A stretch of DNA of 64,000 nucleotides, taken from contig JAJEKV010000057.1 of assembly GCA_021234155.1 (NCBI GenBank), forward strand, positions 5,797,821 through 5,861,820, read 5' to 3'. Both the position numbers and the translations under genes were made by a program. This document shows positions 24,516 to 37,234 of the stretch, one piece after another (within the stretch, counting starts at the first letter, position 1; each line of letters begins with the position of its first letter). Origin of the DNA: Isoetes taiwanensis (taxonomy: Eukaryota > Streptophyta > Lycopodiopsida > Isoetales > Isoetaceae). The notes below the pieces were generated by a model, which was not told the origin of the DNA, searched no databases, and saw nothing but the letters and a program-made list of their open reading frames with translations.

Positions 24516-27500
24516 TGTGCCTCCGGGTGGTCTCATGGAATTGTCGAGGCTTCCCTTTGGCCGAGGAAGGGGCGATCTACCAACTTCGTGGCGGCGGTAT
24601 GGATCTCATCTTCCTCATGGAGACATAGGGAGCATCTTTGGAGCGCAAGCTTTCTGATTTGCGGAGTTACCAACATTTCCTCGGTCTTCAATACATGCAT
24701 GACAATGGGGTCATGGTGGAGTGGCTTGCTACTACCGGACAACCTTGGCACATTCGGTTACCCTCCGTACAACCACATTACACAACCTGGTGCCACGGGT
24801 TGGTGTGCATAATACCGGTGGCAACCCTTTTTTACGGCGCTGTTATTTCCCTCCTTGACAAAGCACCTTCTATCGCACCCACCGTCGATGGATAGGATGG
24901 ACCCGTATGTCGATCTATATGATGACATACAGCAGCATCAGCAGTTGGGTAGGGTCGTCCTTCTTGGAGATTTCAATGCACGGACAGGAGTAGAGCAGCC
25001 CATGCGACTTGACCCCCTCGCTGACGATGTCCTGCGGCTCACGCCCAGCCCCGCCCGCCACGGTCGGATGACAACCCTGTGTCACTTCGCTTTGGCAGAC
25101 AGTTGCTCCTGCTATGTGGCATTTTTGACTTGATAATTTGCAATGGCCTTTCACAGTGGCCCGATTCTCGCAAGTGCACATGCAGACAGGACAATCAGGG
25201 GGGAGGGTCTAGTGTGGTGGACTATGTGCTTGTAGTTGCGCAAGATATGCATCTCATCGGGCCGTTTCCAGTGGGCAATGACAGTCGGGATGAGGATGTC
25301 GACCAGATCACCTCCCACTTTATTTGGACCTGGTTTGGCGAGCCGCCGCCAACCCCCACTATGCCACCCCTCGCCAGTCCTCGGTTGAGACTTCGATTAT
25401 GAGCAGGCAGAGGACTACTACCGAGATGCTCATGGACGCCCTCCCGCACTGGCAGACCTCCACACTAGAGCAGCAGACAGACCACCGACTTCGCTATTAC
25501 GGATGCGCCGACAGTGCTTTGGCGCATTAAGCCGCCGCCGGGGTCAGCAACATTCCCGCTATCGATGGTTTGATGCGATCAAAGAACGCAAGCGGCAGTC
25601 CGGCCACATTCTCGATCCAGTAATTCGCCGTGCCACCACGCGATCACGCCCATCCGGGCGACACAAAGGCGCTGCATCTTGCCAAGCATCGGGGAGATGT
25701 TCGCCCGCCGACACTCATCCTCGAACCTTTTGCGCAGAGTGCTTGAAGGCCAGCCCAAGACCCTCTGGGGGACATCACACCGGGCAGTGGGGATACAGCA
25801 TTTGGCAAAGAAATTCTATGACCCCGCCAGGGGACGCGTATGCCCATACCCCCACGGATGGCCCCCATTGGTTCTCTCGTGGGCGAGGATGTTGAGGAGG
25901 GCCTCGCAACGGCTAGCTAATGGGAAGGCAAACACCTCGATGGTATGCGTGCCGAAGTTACTCAAGTGGGGCGTGGCAGCCGCTTGTCTTAGGTCCTCAC
26001 TACCCGTTCAACAGAGCATTGCGGAGGGTTTCCCGACAATGGACCAAGCGTGGTTGTTCCCATTCACAAGGCGGGCGACCCACACCGGGTCCGCCACCAA
26101 TTAGGACGATCATGGTCGGGCTCAAGATTTGCCAACCGCTATCGGCATTCTCGAAAGCAGCAGTTGACCGGCGCGCGGCGGATGTCGCGAGCCCTCACAC
26201 AGTAAAGCTTTCACCCGCCACTCAACATCTTTACGCCGCGGCACCGATTGAAAGACAGCCCGGAATCATCTACCGGACTTGTATTGTCGCTTTGTGGACT
26301 TCGCAAGGCTTTTTGATACGGCCCCCGAAAAGTAGGCTAGATCAAGGCTAACCGGGGCTCCGGGCACATGTAATGCCATATACGTGTTGTATGAGAGTTG
26401 TTTTGGCGGGATGCGTACCGACGGGCCAAGCATTCACCAAAGAGTATCGGGGTCCCAAGGGGTTGCCCCTCTCCAACACTTTTTGGCCTCTACATTGATC
26501 GGGCCAGAGCCCCGGCTTACCGAGCATGGGGGGATGGCATACGCTTTTGCACTGTGTCATCCGGGCCACCATCTATGCGGGACGATGTTGGCTCCTCACT
26601 GCCCACACCCCGAAGCTATGCAGCCTCACCGGATGCCCTAGACACATTTTGTCGCTACGACATGCGCTGGCGTCAATCTGCCAAGACAGGGTGGTTCTCA
26701 TATCCTTCTTCCGTCACCCATGCCTCCCGCACTCACATATGGGGGCCGAGACTGTGGGCGCCACCCACCTACAAGTACCTGGGGTGGAGTTCCCCTCCCT
26801 CGCTTTCTGGCGGGGTCTATCCGCTTATCAGGGTGATGTGTGGCCGGAAAGCTTTATGCCATCTTGAACAACAAATGACCGGCAGAGCTATATGATTGGG
26901 GCCATCGGTCCACATCTGCTTAGGGGCATCGGTCGAGCCTGTCATTCTGTTACGGGGTCGAGGTTTGGGGCGATGGTCTCTTTGGCGACACGGAATGACT
27001 TGGAGCAGTGCGGGAAGGCATTTTGCACGGGCACTTGGGGTGAAACCGCCGGTCCCCTATCGATTCTGCGCTGCGGAGAAATGGATTCTTTACGCCTGAG
27101 GGCAGCCCTTTTGATAGACACATCGTCTATTTTCGGAAAGTGGTTACTATGGGTGATGCTCGGGCTCCGCTTTTGGGCTTATTATCGCGGCCATGAGTCG
27201 CTAAATGCAGGGCCTGTTGGAGGTAAGAGATCGGTGGTTAGCCAGATGGAACGCGTCTGCGAGAACGAATCTCGTCTGGTAGCGAGCCGTGACGTCGTGG
27301 GATAAAATGGCGGAGAAATTACCTAGATGCTTGTTTCCTTGGCGACTCGGGACCCCATTGCTCTAAAAGCGGTCAAAATGGCCCATTACAAGGAGCACAT
27401 CAACCACGTGTTGGCCCGGCCCACTCTACACTGCGTTCGGTGCGCCGGCAAAGCGACTCATTGCCTCCATTCGCCGCAAAATACACCATCTTCGCGATTT

Positions 27501-27641
27501 CAGAGGCGGGCGAGGTGGATTAGAGCCCCCGAGGAGACAGCTCTGTCGATCTTTGTCCAGCGGGTGCCATTGGAGGATAAGTCCTCACACTTTCCGGGTT
27601 GCCCAACGTTGGTCGGATCCGGGCGGCCCTCGCTCGCTTAG
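24516..27641 (+). pseudogene. LINE endonuclease-reverse transcriptase, frameshifted
   Basis: The single polyprotein expected of this family nicks target DNA with its endonuclease and copies the RNA from the nick. Here it is split over many frames. Visible parts are WNCRG and GDFNA of the exonuclease-endonuclease-phosphatase fold (24.52-25.26 kb), VPIHKAGDP near 26,060, an RT core with VDFARLFDTAP near 26,290, GVPRGCP and PTLFGLYID near 26,440-26,500, and a C-terminal stretch VKMAHYKEHIN near 27,375. The catalytic YxDD region was not located with confidence. Breaks often fall in C/G-rich runs, so some may be consensus errors. As read, it cannot make a functional enzyme. Confidence 0.8.
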
Positions 27642-27979
27642 TTAATGCGGGGACGTGCCCTTTGCATTTCTTTGATGAGCACACCGTCGATCGTGCCACA
27701 GGGTCATACATCCGTGAGGGTAATTGGACCAAGGAGAATCACCTTTTGCCCCTTTGTCCGTCCGACTAGGCACTTCTGGTGGTGCATGATCAGATATATT
27801 GGGATGTTTCTGCATTTTATATTATTAAGATGGTTTGTTGTGAGGCGATTCTTGCTGCCGCGGTTTTCCTTTTCGAAAACCCTTCCCGGGCGGGGTTTTT
27901 AATCCGAGGCAGATGTCCGCTTTGCTGCCCATTTTATTGGGTCCCATAGACCGATTGGTCTCCGTGGACGATAAAAGTA

Positions 27980-28002
27980 CCTTCCTTCCTTCCTTCCTTC
28001 CT
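27980..28002 (+). repeat. (TTCC)n tail of the LINE
   Basis: Six TTCC/CTTC units directly after the shared 3' module. Non-LTR elements commonly end in A-tails or short microsatellites; this family seems to use a simple repeat. Confidence 0.85.
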
Positions 28003-28413
28003 CTTCATGGTTTTACAAGTGCAAGTTAAATATACCCCAGAAAAGATCTAGCCAAAAAACTTGGCGAAAAACAAAACAACGATTAAAGTAATAAACAATA
28101 GCTAAGTCGTTGCTAAACAATAATACCCAAAAAAATAAGATCCTCAAAAGATTGCATTTTGCCTCTCACCAAAGAAGAATTTATTAGCATGCCTCCTACA
28201 TCCAAAATCACTATCTCCTAATACAGCTCTTACATTCAGAATTTGTAAACTGAATGCCGGCTTTAAGAGTTTGTGTATGGATAAATTACACAAGAAAACA
28301 AGTGATTTTCTTGAACACCCTAAAATTACAAATAGAACTCCACCACTGATTTACAAACTCATGGACGTATGAGGCAGATGCAAAAGAACTATTAAGAACA
28401 TGCAAGTGCATGG
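28003..28413 (-). other. Probable 3' UTR of the EIN3-like gene plus spacer
   Basis: AT-rich sequence downstream of the EIN3-like stop codon. A minus-strand AATAAA is at 28,185-28,180, about 230 nt after the stop, and could be the polyadenylation signal. Transcript end is not otherwise defined. Confidence 0.4.
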
Positions 28414-30213
28414 TTAAGCTCCAAAATACCAAATAAGATCCTCGCCAAGCAAGTTCCTTCTAGGTTTCGAGCTAGACAGGTGAATGTCCACTTTTGAATT
28501 GCACATGTTTTGAGCTTGTGAATCTTCACCCACGAAGTGACCATCCATGATCTTTTCACAATCATTTATAAGGATGTCCCTATGTGGGTTTCTATTACTG
28601 CCTTGTCTCACCACCATTCCAAGACCAAAAGCTGAATTGTCTTCCACAGCAAGCTCTAAGGTCTCCTCTGCTCTCCCTTGTGCCATAAGACCAGAATTAT
28701 TAAGGGCCATTGTGCCTCCGGCATTCACATACAGACCAGCCAGCAAATCATGAAAGGGCTGATTTCCTGAAGGCATGTGAACAGATCCATTGACAAAATT
28801 TGACCCATGTGATAGCTCTTCTGCTGTTAAAATATTTGGTTGCAATAGGTGCAATCCTGATGTATGCCCATCAGAAGTCAAGTATGCATGGTTCACAGGT
28901 TTACTCTCTTCCAGTCTGAACTGACAACTATTTTGGTGGAGACTTTTTGTTTCCCAATCCAAGAAAGCATGCTGCCACTCATGGTGAGGGCAGCCCTCAT
29001 ATGCACAATGGAAACGTCCCTGTTCCGGGTACACAGATAGCTTTCTTCTTTTGCATGCCTCATCCAAGTCTCCTGAGGAATCAGGCTCATGAGATGCAGG
29101 ACGTATCTTAAAAGAATTATTTGCTGAAGATTTCAGGGAAGGACCATTTTCTTCATAGTCATTCTCCTGCCCTCCTTCAGTACAAGAAATAGAGACAGCA
29201 TTTTGGCATTCTTCAAATCCTTCCACATCATACTCACTAGCACTGCTTTGTGTGAGGCAATTACCGTTACCACTTCCAGGAGTTCCTTCACTATTTGGCC
29301 AACCTGTCAAGTTCTGCTGGCGAGCAAGTGTCTCCTCCTGGTTAAGGACTGCTAGCCAAGTTGCACTTTCCCTTGCTGTCATCTTGTCTTGCAAGCATTT
29401 AGACTGTCTGACCAACTTCCTAATCTTTGTAATGTCTGGGGACATATGCTTGATTACAGCAGTGAGTACACCTACCTTCCAGGCCTTCTTAAGATCATGA
29501 GGCTTCTTGTAAGGAGGTGGCCCTTGCCCCTTGGGTAAACCTAATTGAGGCCACCATTCTTCACTTGCAGATGGCCACCATGGCGGCGGAGTTCCCTTTT
29601 CTAAAGGAAATCGCCGTTGTGGAGGATCACAATGCTGCATTAAGGCAGAAAGTAGTGATCCCAAAGTAGTGTCTTGTAATTCCTGAAGAGTGTGAGGTGT
29701 TGGTGCTGCAAGAGAACCACCATCAGGTTTTCCAGGCATTCCATGCTCTGTTTGATACTTAGCAATGGCTGCAGGTCCATTTCTGTCAAACCTCACCTTT
29801 TCCTTCCACCAAGCCCTAATATTATCTGAAGCCCCACTTACTGGCTTACCCTTCTCTGGTATAATGCCATACACAAAGCCCTGTGCTTTGCAGACCTCCA
29901 TCATTTTTAACATATACTTCAATATGCCATCTTGAGCTCTAGACATCTTCTTTCGGCGGGCCTGTTCTTGGGATTGCTTCTGCCTAGGCCTATCAAGCAG
30001 ACCTTTAGACTTCTGGCGATCTTTCATCCTTTTAAGCCTGATTCTATCCCTCCACATTCTCTTTTCAAGCTCGTCGATATCAATATCCTCATCACTATCA
30101 TCGTCTGCAATCCCCTCCGCGTCATTATCTCCCATGAAATCCATGCTGTCAGTTTCCACTGGGGGTAGATATCCACAACTAATCTCTTCTGTAGTATACA
30201 TCAAAGCTTCCAT
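28414..30213 (-). CDS. EIL: EIN3-like (EIL) transcription factor, 599 aa
   Basis: Nuclear transcription factor of the ethylene-response family. EIN3/EIL proteins bind promoters such as ERF1 as dimers and are destroyed by EBF1/2 F-box proteins when ethylene is absent. The frame is uninterrupted. Residues 27-48 are acidic, then [11 protein letters not shown] (47-57), the basic [20 protein letters not shown] (82-101), [20 protein letters not shown] (106-125), [16 protein letters not shown] (135-150) and the proline-rich [14 protein letters not shown] (209-222). [20 protein letters not shown] and the block ending [15 protein letters not shown] (to about 287) complete the EIN3 DNA-binding domain. 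The C-terminal half is poorly conserved but keeps a Cys/His motif, [11 protein letters not shown] then HQNSCQFR (403-433). The ATG sits in AAAAAATGGA, and a spliced leader lies upstream. Length matches the family (about 580-630 aa). The N-terminus ([10 protein letters not shown]) differs from angiosperm EIN3. No introns interrupt the CDS, as is usual for the family. Confidence 0.96.
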   Translation of the reverse strand: MEALMYTTEEISCGYLPPVETDSMDFMGDNDAEGIADDDSDEDIDIDELEKRMWRDRIRLKRMKDRQKSKGLLDRPRQKQSQEQARRKKMSRAQDGILKYMLKMMEVCKAQGFVYGIIPEKGKPVSGASDNIRAWWKEKVRFDRNGPAAIAKYQTEHGMPGKPDGGSLAAPTPHTLQELQDTTLGSLLSALMQHCDPPQRRFPLEKGTPPPWWPSASEEWWPQLGLPKGQGPPPYKKPHDLKKAWKVGVLTAVIKHMSPDITKIRKLVRQSKCLQDKMTARESATWLAVLNQEETLARQQNLTGWPNSEGTPGSGNGNCLTQSSASEYDVEGFEECQNAVSISCTEGGQENDYEENGPSLKSSANNSFKIRPASHEPDSSGDLDEACKRRKLSVYPEQGRFHCAYEGCPHHEWQHAFLDWETKSLHQNSCQFRLEESKPVNHAYLTSDGHTSGLHLLQPNILTAEELSHGSNFVNGSVHMPSGNQPFHDLLAGLYVNAGGTMALNNSGLMAQGRAEETLELAVEDNSAFGLGMVVRQGSNRNPHRDILINDCEKIMDGHFVGEDSQAQNMCNSKVDIHLSSSKPRRNLLGEDLIWYFGA

Positions 30214-30267
30214 TTTTTGGACAAAACTGATTTAGAACTCCCACTGAACCTTAGTATCCAAAGAAGC

Positions 30268-30465
30268 CTGCATATAGAACGTTTGTGAGAAAAACATACT
30301 GAATAAAACTCTTTAAAGAAAAACATGGAGCGTATTAACATTTTTGATACAATAAAAGAAGAGGGATTTGCAATTCGAGCTGTTAGATCAAAATTCTAGC
30401 GGAGACAACCAGCATGTGGGAGCAAAAACCTCACATCGATCACAAAACAGAAACAGAGCACTTAC
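30268..30465 (-). other. 5' UTR intron of the EIN3-like gene (198 bp)
   Basis: On the minus strand the donor reads CGCAAG|GTAAGTGC and the acceptor TTCTATATGCAG|GCTTC, both near-consensus. The acceptor lies 54 nt before the start codon. A leader intron directly upstream of an intronless CDS is common in EIN3/EIL genes. Confidence 0.85.
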
Positions 30466-30720
30466 CTTGCGGTTATCCAGATCTAAAGCTTGGACCAAAT
30501 AATTTCGTCAGAACTCTTTTTGCCCTCATGTTTGCAGTTGAGAACCCACCAAAAACGGTTGGAATTCCTTCGGAACCGGAACAAACCATAGTAGGCAGAA
30601 CCCACGAGCGCCAAGCTGAGCCAAACTGTTGGTTCCTTGAAATCTGAGTCAATCCTCTCATTTTCCACACATTTCCGCCGACTCTGGAATCATCCGGTTC
30701 TGCGCTGAAAGGGCTAGCCA
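30466..30720 (-). promoter_or_regulatory. First leader exon of the EIN3-like gene, with an upstream ORF
   Basis: Sequence upstream of the donor site, inferred to be transcribed. It contains an ATG-initiated 62-codon upstream ORF on the minus strand at 30,661-30,473, and a 4-codon ATG ORF just before it (MCGK). Both end before the main start. Such ORFs can lower translation of the main frame. The transcription start was not located and no clear TATA box was seen. Confidence 0.5.
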
Positions 30721-31956
30721 GGATCTAACACACCCAAATCGAACCCTTACCTTCTCAACCTTCTAAAGCGCCCAAATACTGTCACGTTTATGCATCTCCT
30801 GGAATCTCTCTCTTACTCGTCGCCTTATCTCTCCCCTCCAGATGTGCCTTTGCAAGAATGTCCACATTTACAGAAGAACCTGTTTCCACATTTAGTCGAA
30901 CTACGGCCGGAATATTCTTCCCGGCTGGACGAATATTCTTTCCCTAACAGAACTGAACCCCCAACATGCCCCCAGTTAGTTAACCATCTTGATAATATGG
31001 CAAATACCTATGGTCCAAACATTATTGTTATTGTTTAGTGTTATCGTTTAGAATAATGTATTGCTTGTCTCTTCATCACTCGACACGCGTCTTTTCCTAA
31101 CGTGCAAGTATACCCCTTGTATACAATTGTCTTCGATGCGGTTCTCGAGGCGTGTAAGTTGGCCACAGGGCTACAAGGATTTGTCGTCATCTACTTAGCC
31201 ATCTTCGCCGCACAGATTCTGCATGTTCACATGGAAGAAAATAATGCTGCTGGTTTGTGGCTGCTTAGGCTAATTATGGAAGTTTTAGTTCTTCATATGA
31301 TGATTAGTGTGTCTGCTTAGGTTAATTTGGAAAGTTTTTGTTCTTCTATAAGGAACGCTTCCCCAGGTGGATAGAATCCCATGTGGGGCTCTTGTCGTTT
31401 CCATTAATCTACAGATCATTCCCACCAAATGCATCCAAATTAAGTTTATTGGTTCCTCAGAACTTGCTTCATTGTAAAACTCCCAATTTGGATTCTTGCC
31501 AAGACTTATTCTTGACCTCAGATTTAGTAGAAGGCACATGCTTTTCAGATCTTTTTGGTGTGATTTATTTAATATAATAAATCTCCTTGCTGACCAATCT
31601 TAATAAATCTCCTTGCTGACCAATTTTATTTTCCGTTTATGTGGCTCCACTGCTCTGGGTTGGATCAATCTGTGTACGAGAGTAGATATTTTGCATTGGG
31701 AAAATGACAGGTCCCCATTTCCCTAGGTAACAAAATTGATTGAGCCTCAAAAACCTGATATCATGTTCCCTATGTATGGTTGCTCTTTGTTTGCTAGTTG
31801 TATTATGTGGTATGTGCTACACAGTGACCATTGTGGAATTAAATTATCGCCCTTTCAACTTCAAGGCATAAGAAGCAATGGGGACGTTGACATTTGATGA
31901 TACGATATCTTAACAAACCTTTATCTTTGAACTTTTATTCAAGTGGAGTGGGAGGG
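30721..31956. other. Intergenic, probable promoter side of the EIN3-like gene
   Basis: No gene recognised. A 26 bp direct duplication (AATAAATCTCCTTGCTGACC core) lies at about 31,575-31,625. Short open frames here have no domain. Confidence 0.4.
31952..31956. repeat. Target site duplication GAGGG, left copy
   Basis: Identical to 42,176-42,180 on the far side of the LTR element. A 5 bp duplication is the usual size for LTR retrotransposon integration. Confidence 0.85.
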
Positions 31957-33677
31957 TGTGACGCTCCCTGAATATATACGACACCCAGCCGTATACATAC
32001 AGGGACTTTCCCCTCCCATGGCAACCAACTTACCATGAGCAGGGCCCTCCGTCTATTTCGGGCCATCTATGAAATGATGCCCGAAAGAAGGACACGAAGG
32101 GGTCATTCGGCCCACGCCTTCAATGGGACTCCTACGTCGCGGAAGCATGAATACAAGGGTTAGCACACAGCATAAATCATATATAAATAACCACCACGAA
32201 GGGTGGTACATCCATCCAAATACCAACGGCATAGAATATGCATCTAAACCTAAAGAAAACACCCAAACCCCAGTTCTACCCGGCTCGGACTCCAGGTGAG
32301 GATCGACCGACTACGGGCCTCAAGAGATCGGCCAGACCAGAAGTCTTGGCATGGCGTTATCGGGCATAGAACATCGGCTAGGGTTGACCACTCCATCCGC
32401 CCTCACGTCCACACTTTGCGGATGGGTCAATTCACGCTATGGCTTCGCTATAGCCTTCCTGAGATGCAGTTCAAGGTATCACCCTTTGAGCCTACTCCGT
32501 GTTCATGGACGCCCCGGTCCGATGAGGCGGGTCTGGAAAGCGTCCCCTTCCGGAATCACCGGTGGTTCCATGGGTGAGCTAGAGAATACGTGCACGCGCT
32601 CGACCCCCCCATCCGTGCTAACTTACTCACCCTAAATCTACTCAAAGTGCAAGGTGCCCCATAATGGTCACACCACTACACCCAGTGGAGTGTCGGACCC
32701 ATACCCTCTCTCGTGGACTCCCTGCCATCGCCTAGCCCACTGTAGGAGTCTCGGGAGCCTTTTATGTTCGTGCAAGACCCCACCCCCACTTCACCACGTG
32801 TTCCTTGTCCGGTGCTAAGCCACCCATATGGCGCCTATGACCCGGTGGGCTCTTGTGCACAGTGCCGCAATATTGGGAATTACGGGGTTTTATCTAGGAA
32901 CATACTAACGATATGAGTTCGGAGGTCTCTACCCCGCCCTTATTTCCCCCATTTCCGTGAGTGATACCATACAAAGAACTATTAATCCATCCTTTTTAGG
33001 AACCAAACCGTAATCGAATATAAAGAGAACTTACCTTTACAATCAAGGGTTAGTTCCTACCATTAAAACATAGAGAAATGCATGAACATCACAACAAGTG
33101 CCCAACAGGGCGCTACCCTAGAATTCACAACTAAACTACTACCAACCAAGTGTTTCTACCGACCCGTTATCGTGGGGTGCTTCCATAGTGTCTTTGTCTG
33201 AAGGGGTGGCGAAAACAATGACTAGTTTGTTTAGTGATTTTGGTGAGGTCAAGAATAAATCCTTGAAGCCACCGCCTCCTTGGGCGCCAAGAATAGCCCT
33301 TAAGGCCAAATGCTCCTTAGGCGCCAAAGAATTGTCCTTAAGCCACCGCTCCTTGGGTGCCCAAGAGCTCCTCTCCTCCATCTCCAAACTCCCTAATCTG
33401 AATTGGGGCACAAAAGCCCTAATTTGGGTGTCCAAAATGGAAACCATGCCTTGCCCAATCGATTTGGGCCAAGTGGCACCCCCTTGTTGGTGCTAACTAA
33501 CTAATTTAGCTTAATTAGGGTAATTAGGCTATATACTTTATAATTATCCACAATGGATTTATTAACATGGCTAAATAAAACCATTGTGGTCGACGCCCAC
33601 TTAGCCAATTACCCCCTTATGTCCTAGTGACGTGTCCCAGTGCATACGTATACCGTATGAATGCCTGGAACGTCACA
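31957..33677 (-). repeat. LTR (3' LTR in element orientation), 1,721 bp
   Basis: Homologous along its length to ~40473-42175. The last ~245 bases, AT-rich, look identical in both copies; differences gather in C/G-rich patches near 32,280-32,600 and 33,270-33,360. Confidence 0.9.
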
Positions 33678-33690
33678 TTCTCCCCACCTT
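33678..33690 (-). other. Polypurine tract of the LTR element
   Basis: The minus strand reads AAGGTGGGGAGAA immediately before the LTR. This primes plus-strand synthesis in such elements. Confidence 0.8.
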
Positions 33691-36600
33691 AAAAATGATG
33701 CTGTCCTCAGCATCAGGACTACTATTGTTGCAGGGCAGCACATCATGATCATCGCTTAGGAGTGTTAAAAGTGAACAGTGAAAGTTTGTGGAAGTGTCAT
33801 TGTTTCATCCGTGGTGACGAGCTCACACTCTATCTATTTTAGAAAGCATTCTTTCTATAGATACAGGTAACTGATTATATATTAAAGACAGGTATAGATA
33901 TAAAAAAAACTTCCATTTGTTGTTATATTATAATACAGAGTTATTAACCTCGCACTGATTAATAGAAAGTCATTCTAATCATATTAACTTTTGTGTATAT
34001 ATGTATTATATTCTCCCTTCACTTTACAATTTCGTTTTCCTATTTTGGTACAATTTTAACAACTCATATATTGCTATTGTGAGTGTTTAGATGCGTCTGA
34101 CATTTATAGTTACCCTTTAATAGAATGATATATTGTACTGTATATTCCATTTTGAGCTATATATGTTAACATTATCTAAGTCTCGTTATTCCCTTAGGAG
34201 TTTGTGTAAGACATACATACTTATCCCCTTCTATTATATTTGATTATGTGTTTAATAACTTGATGATTATCTTTAATGTTTCCACAATCACTTTCTATCT
34301 TTAGCATAGATTACAGTCACATGAGGACACATATTAATTCATTGGTTATGTTTGTACATTTACCAGACGTCCCGATATTCTTATATTTGAATTACTTATT
34401 TATTTTATTGTTATTTTCATAAATTTATCACACATACAGGTACAGGTACAACTGACGTATACATTCAACGTAATTGGTACCGCCCCGGTCGCTATCCGGC
34501 AGTGCTATGGCTATGCAATCGTCCCAGATCCGCGTAGAAGGCCGATTCGACTATGGTGTTCACGGCGAAGCATCGAAACCATCGTGGTCCGCCTCGAGCA
34601 CTGTTAGATGATGATAACCGAGGAGGTCCCGGCTCCTACTTGAAGTAGAAGTCTTTGAATGTTGGGAATAAGGAGTGTTAAGATATCCCTCATTTGGATG
34701 GATACTTTCGAGAAAATTGGTATGACGATGTTTGGTATCTAAGTGAAATCTTTGGACCTAAAAATTACGAGGATTGATGTATGATCACGGCATCTAGGTT
34801 GCTATTCAATGTAGAAGGAGACCGGATATAGCACGATATATCCGGTGGAGAAGTGGTTTATGATTATCTACTATAGACCATGTTAAGGAGGTACTATGCC
34901 AAGGTGGAAACCGGATTATAAGTACCCGGCTCACGAGAGGGAAAACACTTTAAAAGTGTAGGTTTGATTCGTGGAACGGTAGATAATAATGTGTATGAGG
35001 ATGTTGATCCATAAATTATGGATTATAAAATTACACATATATTGTGTTTGGTAAAGAGATTGATGTTCCTGAGGTGTGAAACAAAGACGCAAGATTATAG
35101 ACGACTAAGAAGACCACGTAGGCACGTGAATACACTTAATAATGTTGGTCAAATGCATGATCCTTATATGGGGTGAAAATTAAAGAAATGGCCGGATCCT
35201 ATGCTCGGTACGGGGTATGTAGACGCCGGATAAGAGATCGGACAATAGTGTGGACGTAGTTTTCCCACAAGGTGAAGAGAGCTGAGGGTCGAACCGACGG
35301 GCGCGGAATAAGCATTATGTAAGATCACCGGAATGGAAGACGAGAATTGCTAGCAAAGGGTGCAACCGTCTGAAAGCTACAAAGTATGTTGGAGCTCTGG
35401 CGAAGCTTATTCTATGAAGGAAAGTTGACGTTGAACTAATGATACATTAGGAAGGCAAGTAATGTACCCACACGACAAGTGGAAGACAAGAGGTGCTTGA
35501 AAGTTGTTGTAAACAATGTTTCAAATATAGAGAGTTTGGAGGGACACTTTGAAGAGACCAAAGCCTGGAATATGAAGAAGGGAGGCATCCAATGAACATC
35601 TCGCCAAGGAGGATGTGCTCTGGACTTGGTATCGTGTGTGCATCCCGAGGAGTAGTTCTGCGTTGGTAGATGTGTATTAGGACCATTTACTAGGAACATA
35701 GCTAGAAAAAAGATAGGGTATATACTAGAACTTTTAGTTCACATATATGAATACGGAGGTAATGAAGATAAGAATTCCTATAGTAGACATCAAGTATGGC
35801 CACTAGGAACTTAGGGTGGCATGTGCCCCTATGGAATTTATGACCAGAGCGTGAGGACCAAGGCAACCTAAGGATAGAGAGTCTAGAAGGTGTGGTGTGA
35901 AATCCACAGCATATATAGGAGAAGCATCTAGGGCTACGTCAACGAATCATATATGAGTCAAGAGTTAGGGTTGGTGCACACATGTTACTATATCTCATAA
36001 TAACAACGTAGTGGTTTCGGATGTTTGAAGGATTTAGTAGTATTACATACTACACTAGCGAGGATATCAAGGATGTCGATTGTGACATCCAGATGTATGT
36101 CATATTAACAGATAATAGACTATTCGTACAAGGCGAGGGAAATATTACTTGACAAGGTTTACAGAAGGAGCATAATGATATGCTTATATACGAGGTATTG
36201 GGTTATTAGGTATGCTTTACCAGAGATAAGCATTCAAGTTATCCGAATGGTTAGAGTTGATTATCTTAGATATGTCGTACTAAGGAAGACGAGAAAAGTT
36301 TAAATAAGTGAGAATAGCTAGAGTAAGTCTAGCATATACGGTGATGTTACGTTCAAAAACATCCCGAGGATGGTTGGAACGGTATTGGAATAACCGATAA
36401 TGAGAGCTTAACTACTCAAAGGTTCTAGATACCAATGTATTAGTTCAACGTTATAAGCTAAGAGCATTTATTTGGTTTTGGGAATGAAAAGATATATAAG
36501 AATATCGCGTCCCCTGATGGAAGATAAGAAGGAGTACGATGACTTTGGCGATTATACCGAAAAAACGGTCAAGAAGAGGGCAGTACATAGGAATTCCAAG

Positions 36601-36960
36601 TCCCGATAAAATCAAGGCGAGGTGTATTGATCGAATCGGTTAAGGTTATATAGACCAAGAGTCCATATAATCAAGAGTTACCCTACACGCGGTGAACAAT
36701 TCTAGGTACAGAAGTAGAGAAGCGGAGGATCCGTTTCCTTAAGTGGCATAGACCCGTTAGAGATTATGACTTGAAACTCTTAAGAGGGTAAGGAATTGGA
36801 TAATCATATGGCGGTTACTAACGAAGATTGAAACATTGGATTTTCCTATTAGAAGGCCAGGGGGTTTTAGTGCCTCCGCTTCATTATGAGGGAGCCAAAG
36901 ATGACAACATTCAAAGGGATCAAAAGTTGAGTTTGACATGCTAACTTAAGATAAATAGGT
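33691..36960. other. Retrotransposon interior, non-coding or decayed
   Basis: AT-rich from 33.8 to 34.45 kb, then moderately purine-rich on the plus strand. No gag, protease, RT, RNase H or integrase motif was recognised on either strand, and open frames are under 90 codons. Apart from the short C-terminal-like tail at the PPT, this part is either badly decayed or belongs to a non-autonomous element. Confidence 0.5.
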
Positions 36961-36963
36961 TAG

Positions 36964-37221
36964 GTGTGACAAAACATGGCGAAACGCAAATTAACTGAAG
37001 GAACCTTTAGAAAAGGCCTTGGACCGTGGTAGAAACCTTTGGAACTATGGCATAATCCCATGGGAAAATTATAGTTTATGTACGGGGTTAAAGTACCATA
37101 AGTTTAAATTCATCCCTTTTAGGTCAACCCCTTAGGTTAAGATACTCCATGGTGGCGTACCTTTATTGGGTGACGGTCGCCTTATTTATACATATACCAT
37201 ATAAATACATGGAACGTCACA
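36964..37221 (-). mobile_element. Candidate LTR end of a second, related gypsy-like element
   Basis: At 37,211-37,221 the sequence GGAACGTCACA is again followed, at 37,222-37,234, by a minus-strand purine tract AAGAGGGGGTGAA and by a frame ending EDKASFSKRG and stop. That repeats the PPT/LTR junction of the host element in diverged form. TGTGACAAAACATGG at 36,964 could be the other end, giving a 258 bp LTR; another TGTGACATCC at 36,082 is an alternative. Confidence 0.5.
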
Positions 37222-37234
37222 TTCACCCCCTCTT

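Larger units (their letters stand above)
24516..28002 (+). mobile_element. LINE (non-LTR retrotransposon), nearly complete but frameshifted
   Basis: Plus-strand frames in order give an apurinic-type endonuclease start (VVSWNCRGFPLAEEG, ~24,516), its GDFNART motif (~24,970), its SVVDYVL motif (~25,210), reverse transcriptase blocks, and a C-terminal tail. The 3' end has GAAAACCCTTCCCGGGCGGGG, then GGGTCCCATAGACCGATTGG and a TTCC microsatellite tail at 27,980-28,002. A second, 3'-only copy lies at 55.0-55.8 kb with the same 3' module. The 5' limit is uncertain; GC-rich sequence from ~23,300 could be its 5' region. No target duplication was identified. Confidence 0.85.

Noticed and set aside
30473..30670. 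65- and 61-codon frames as full upstream ORFs
   Set aside because: Both displayed starts are GTG. Only a 62-codon frame beginning with ATG at 30,661 was kept; the other frame lacks an ATG start.
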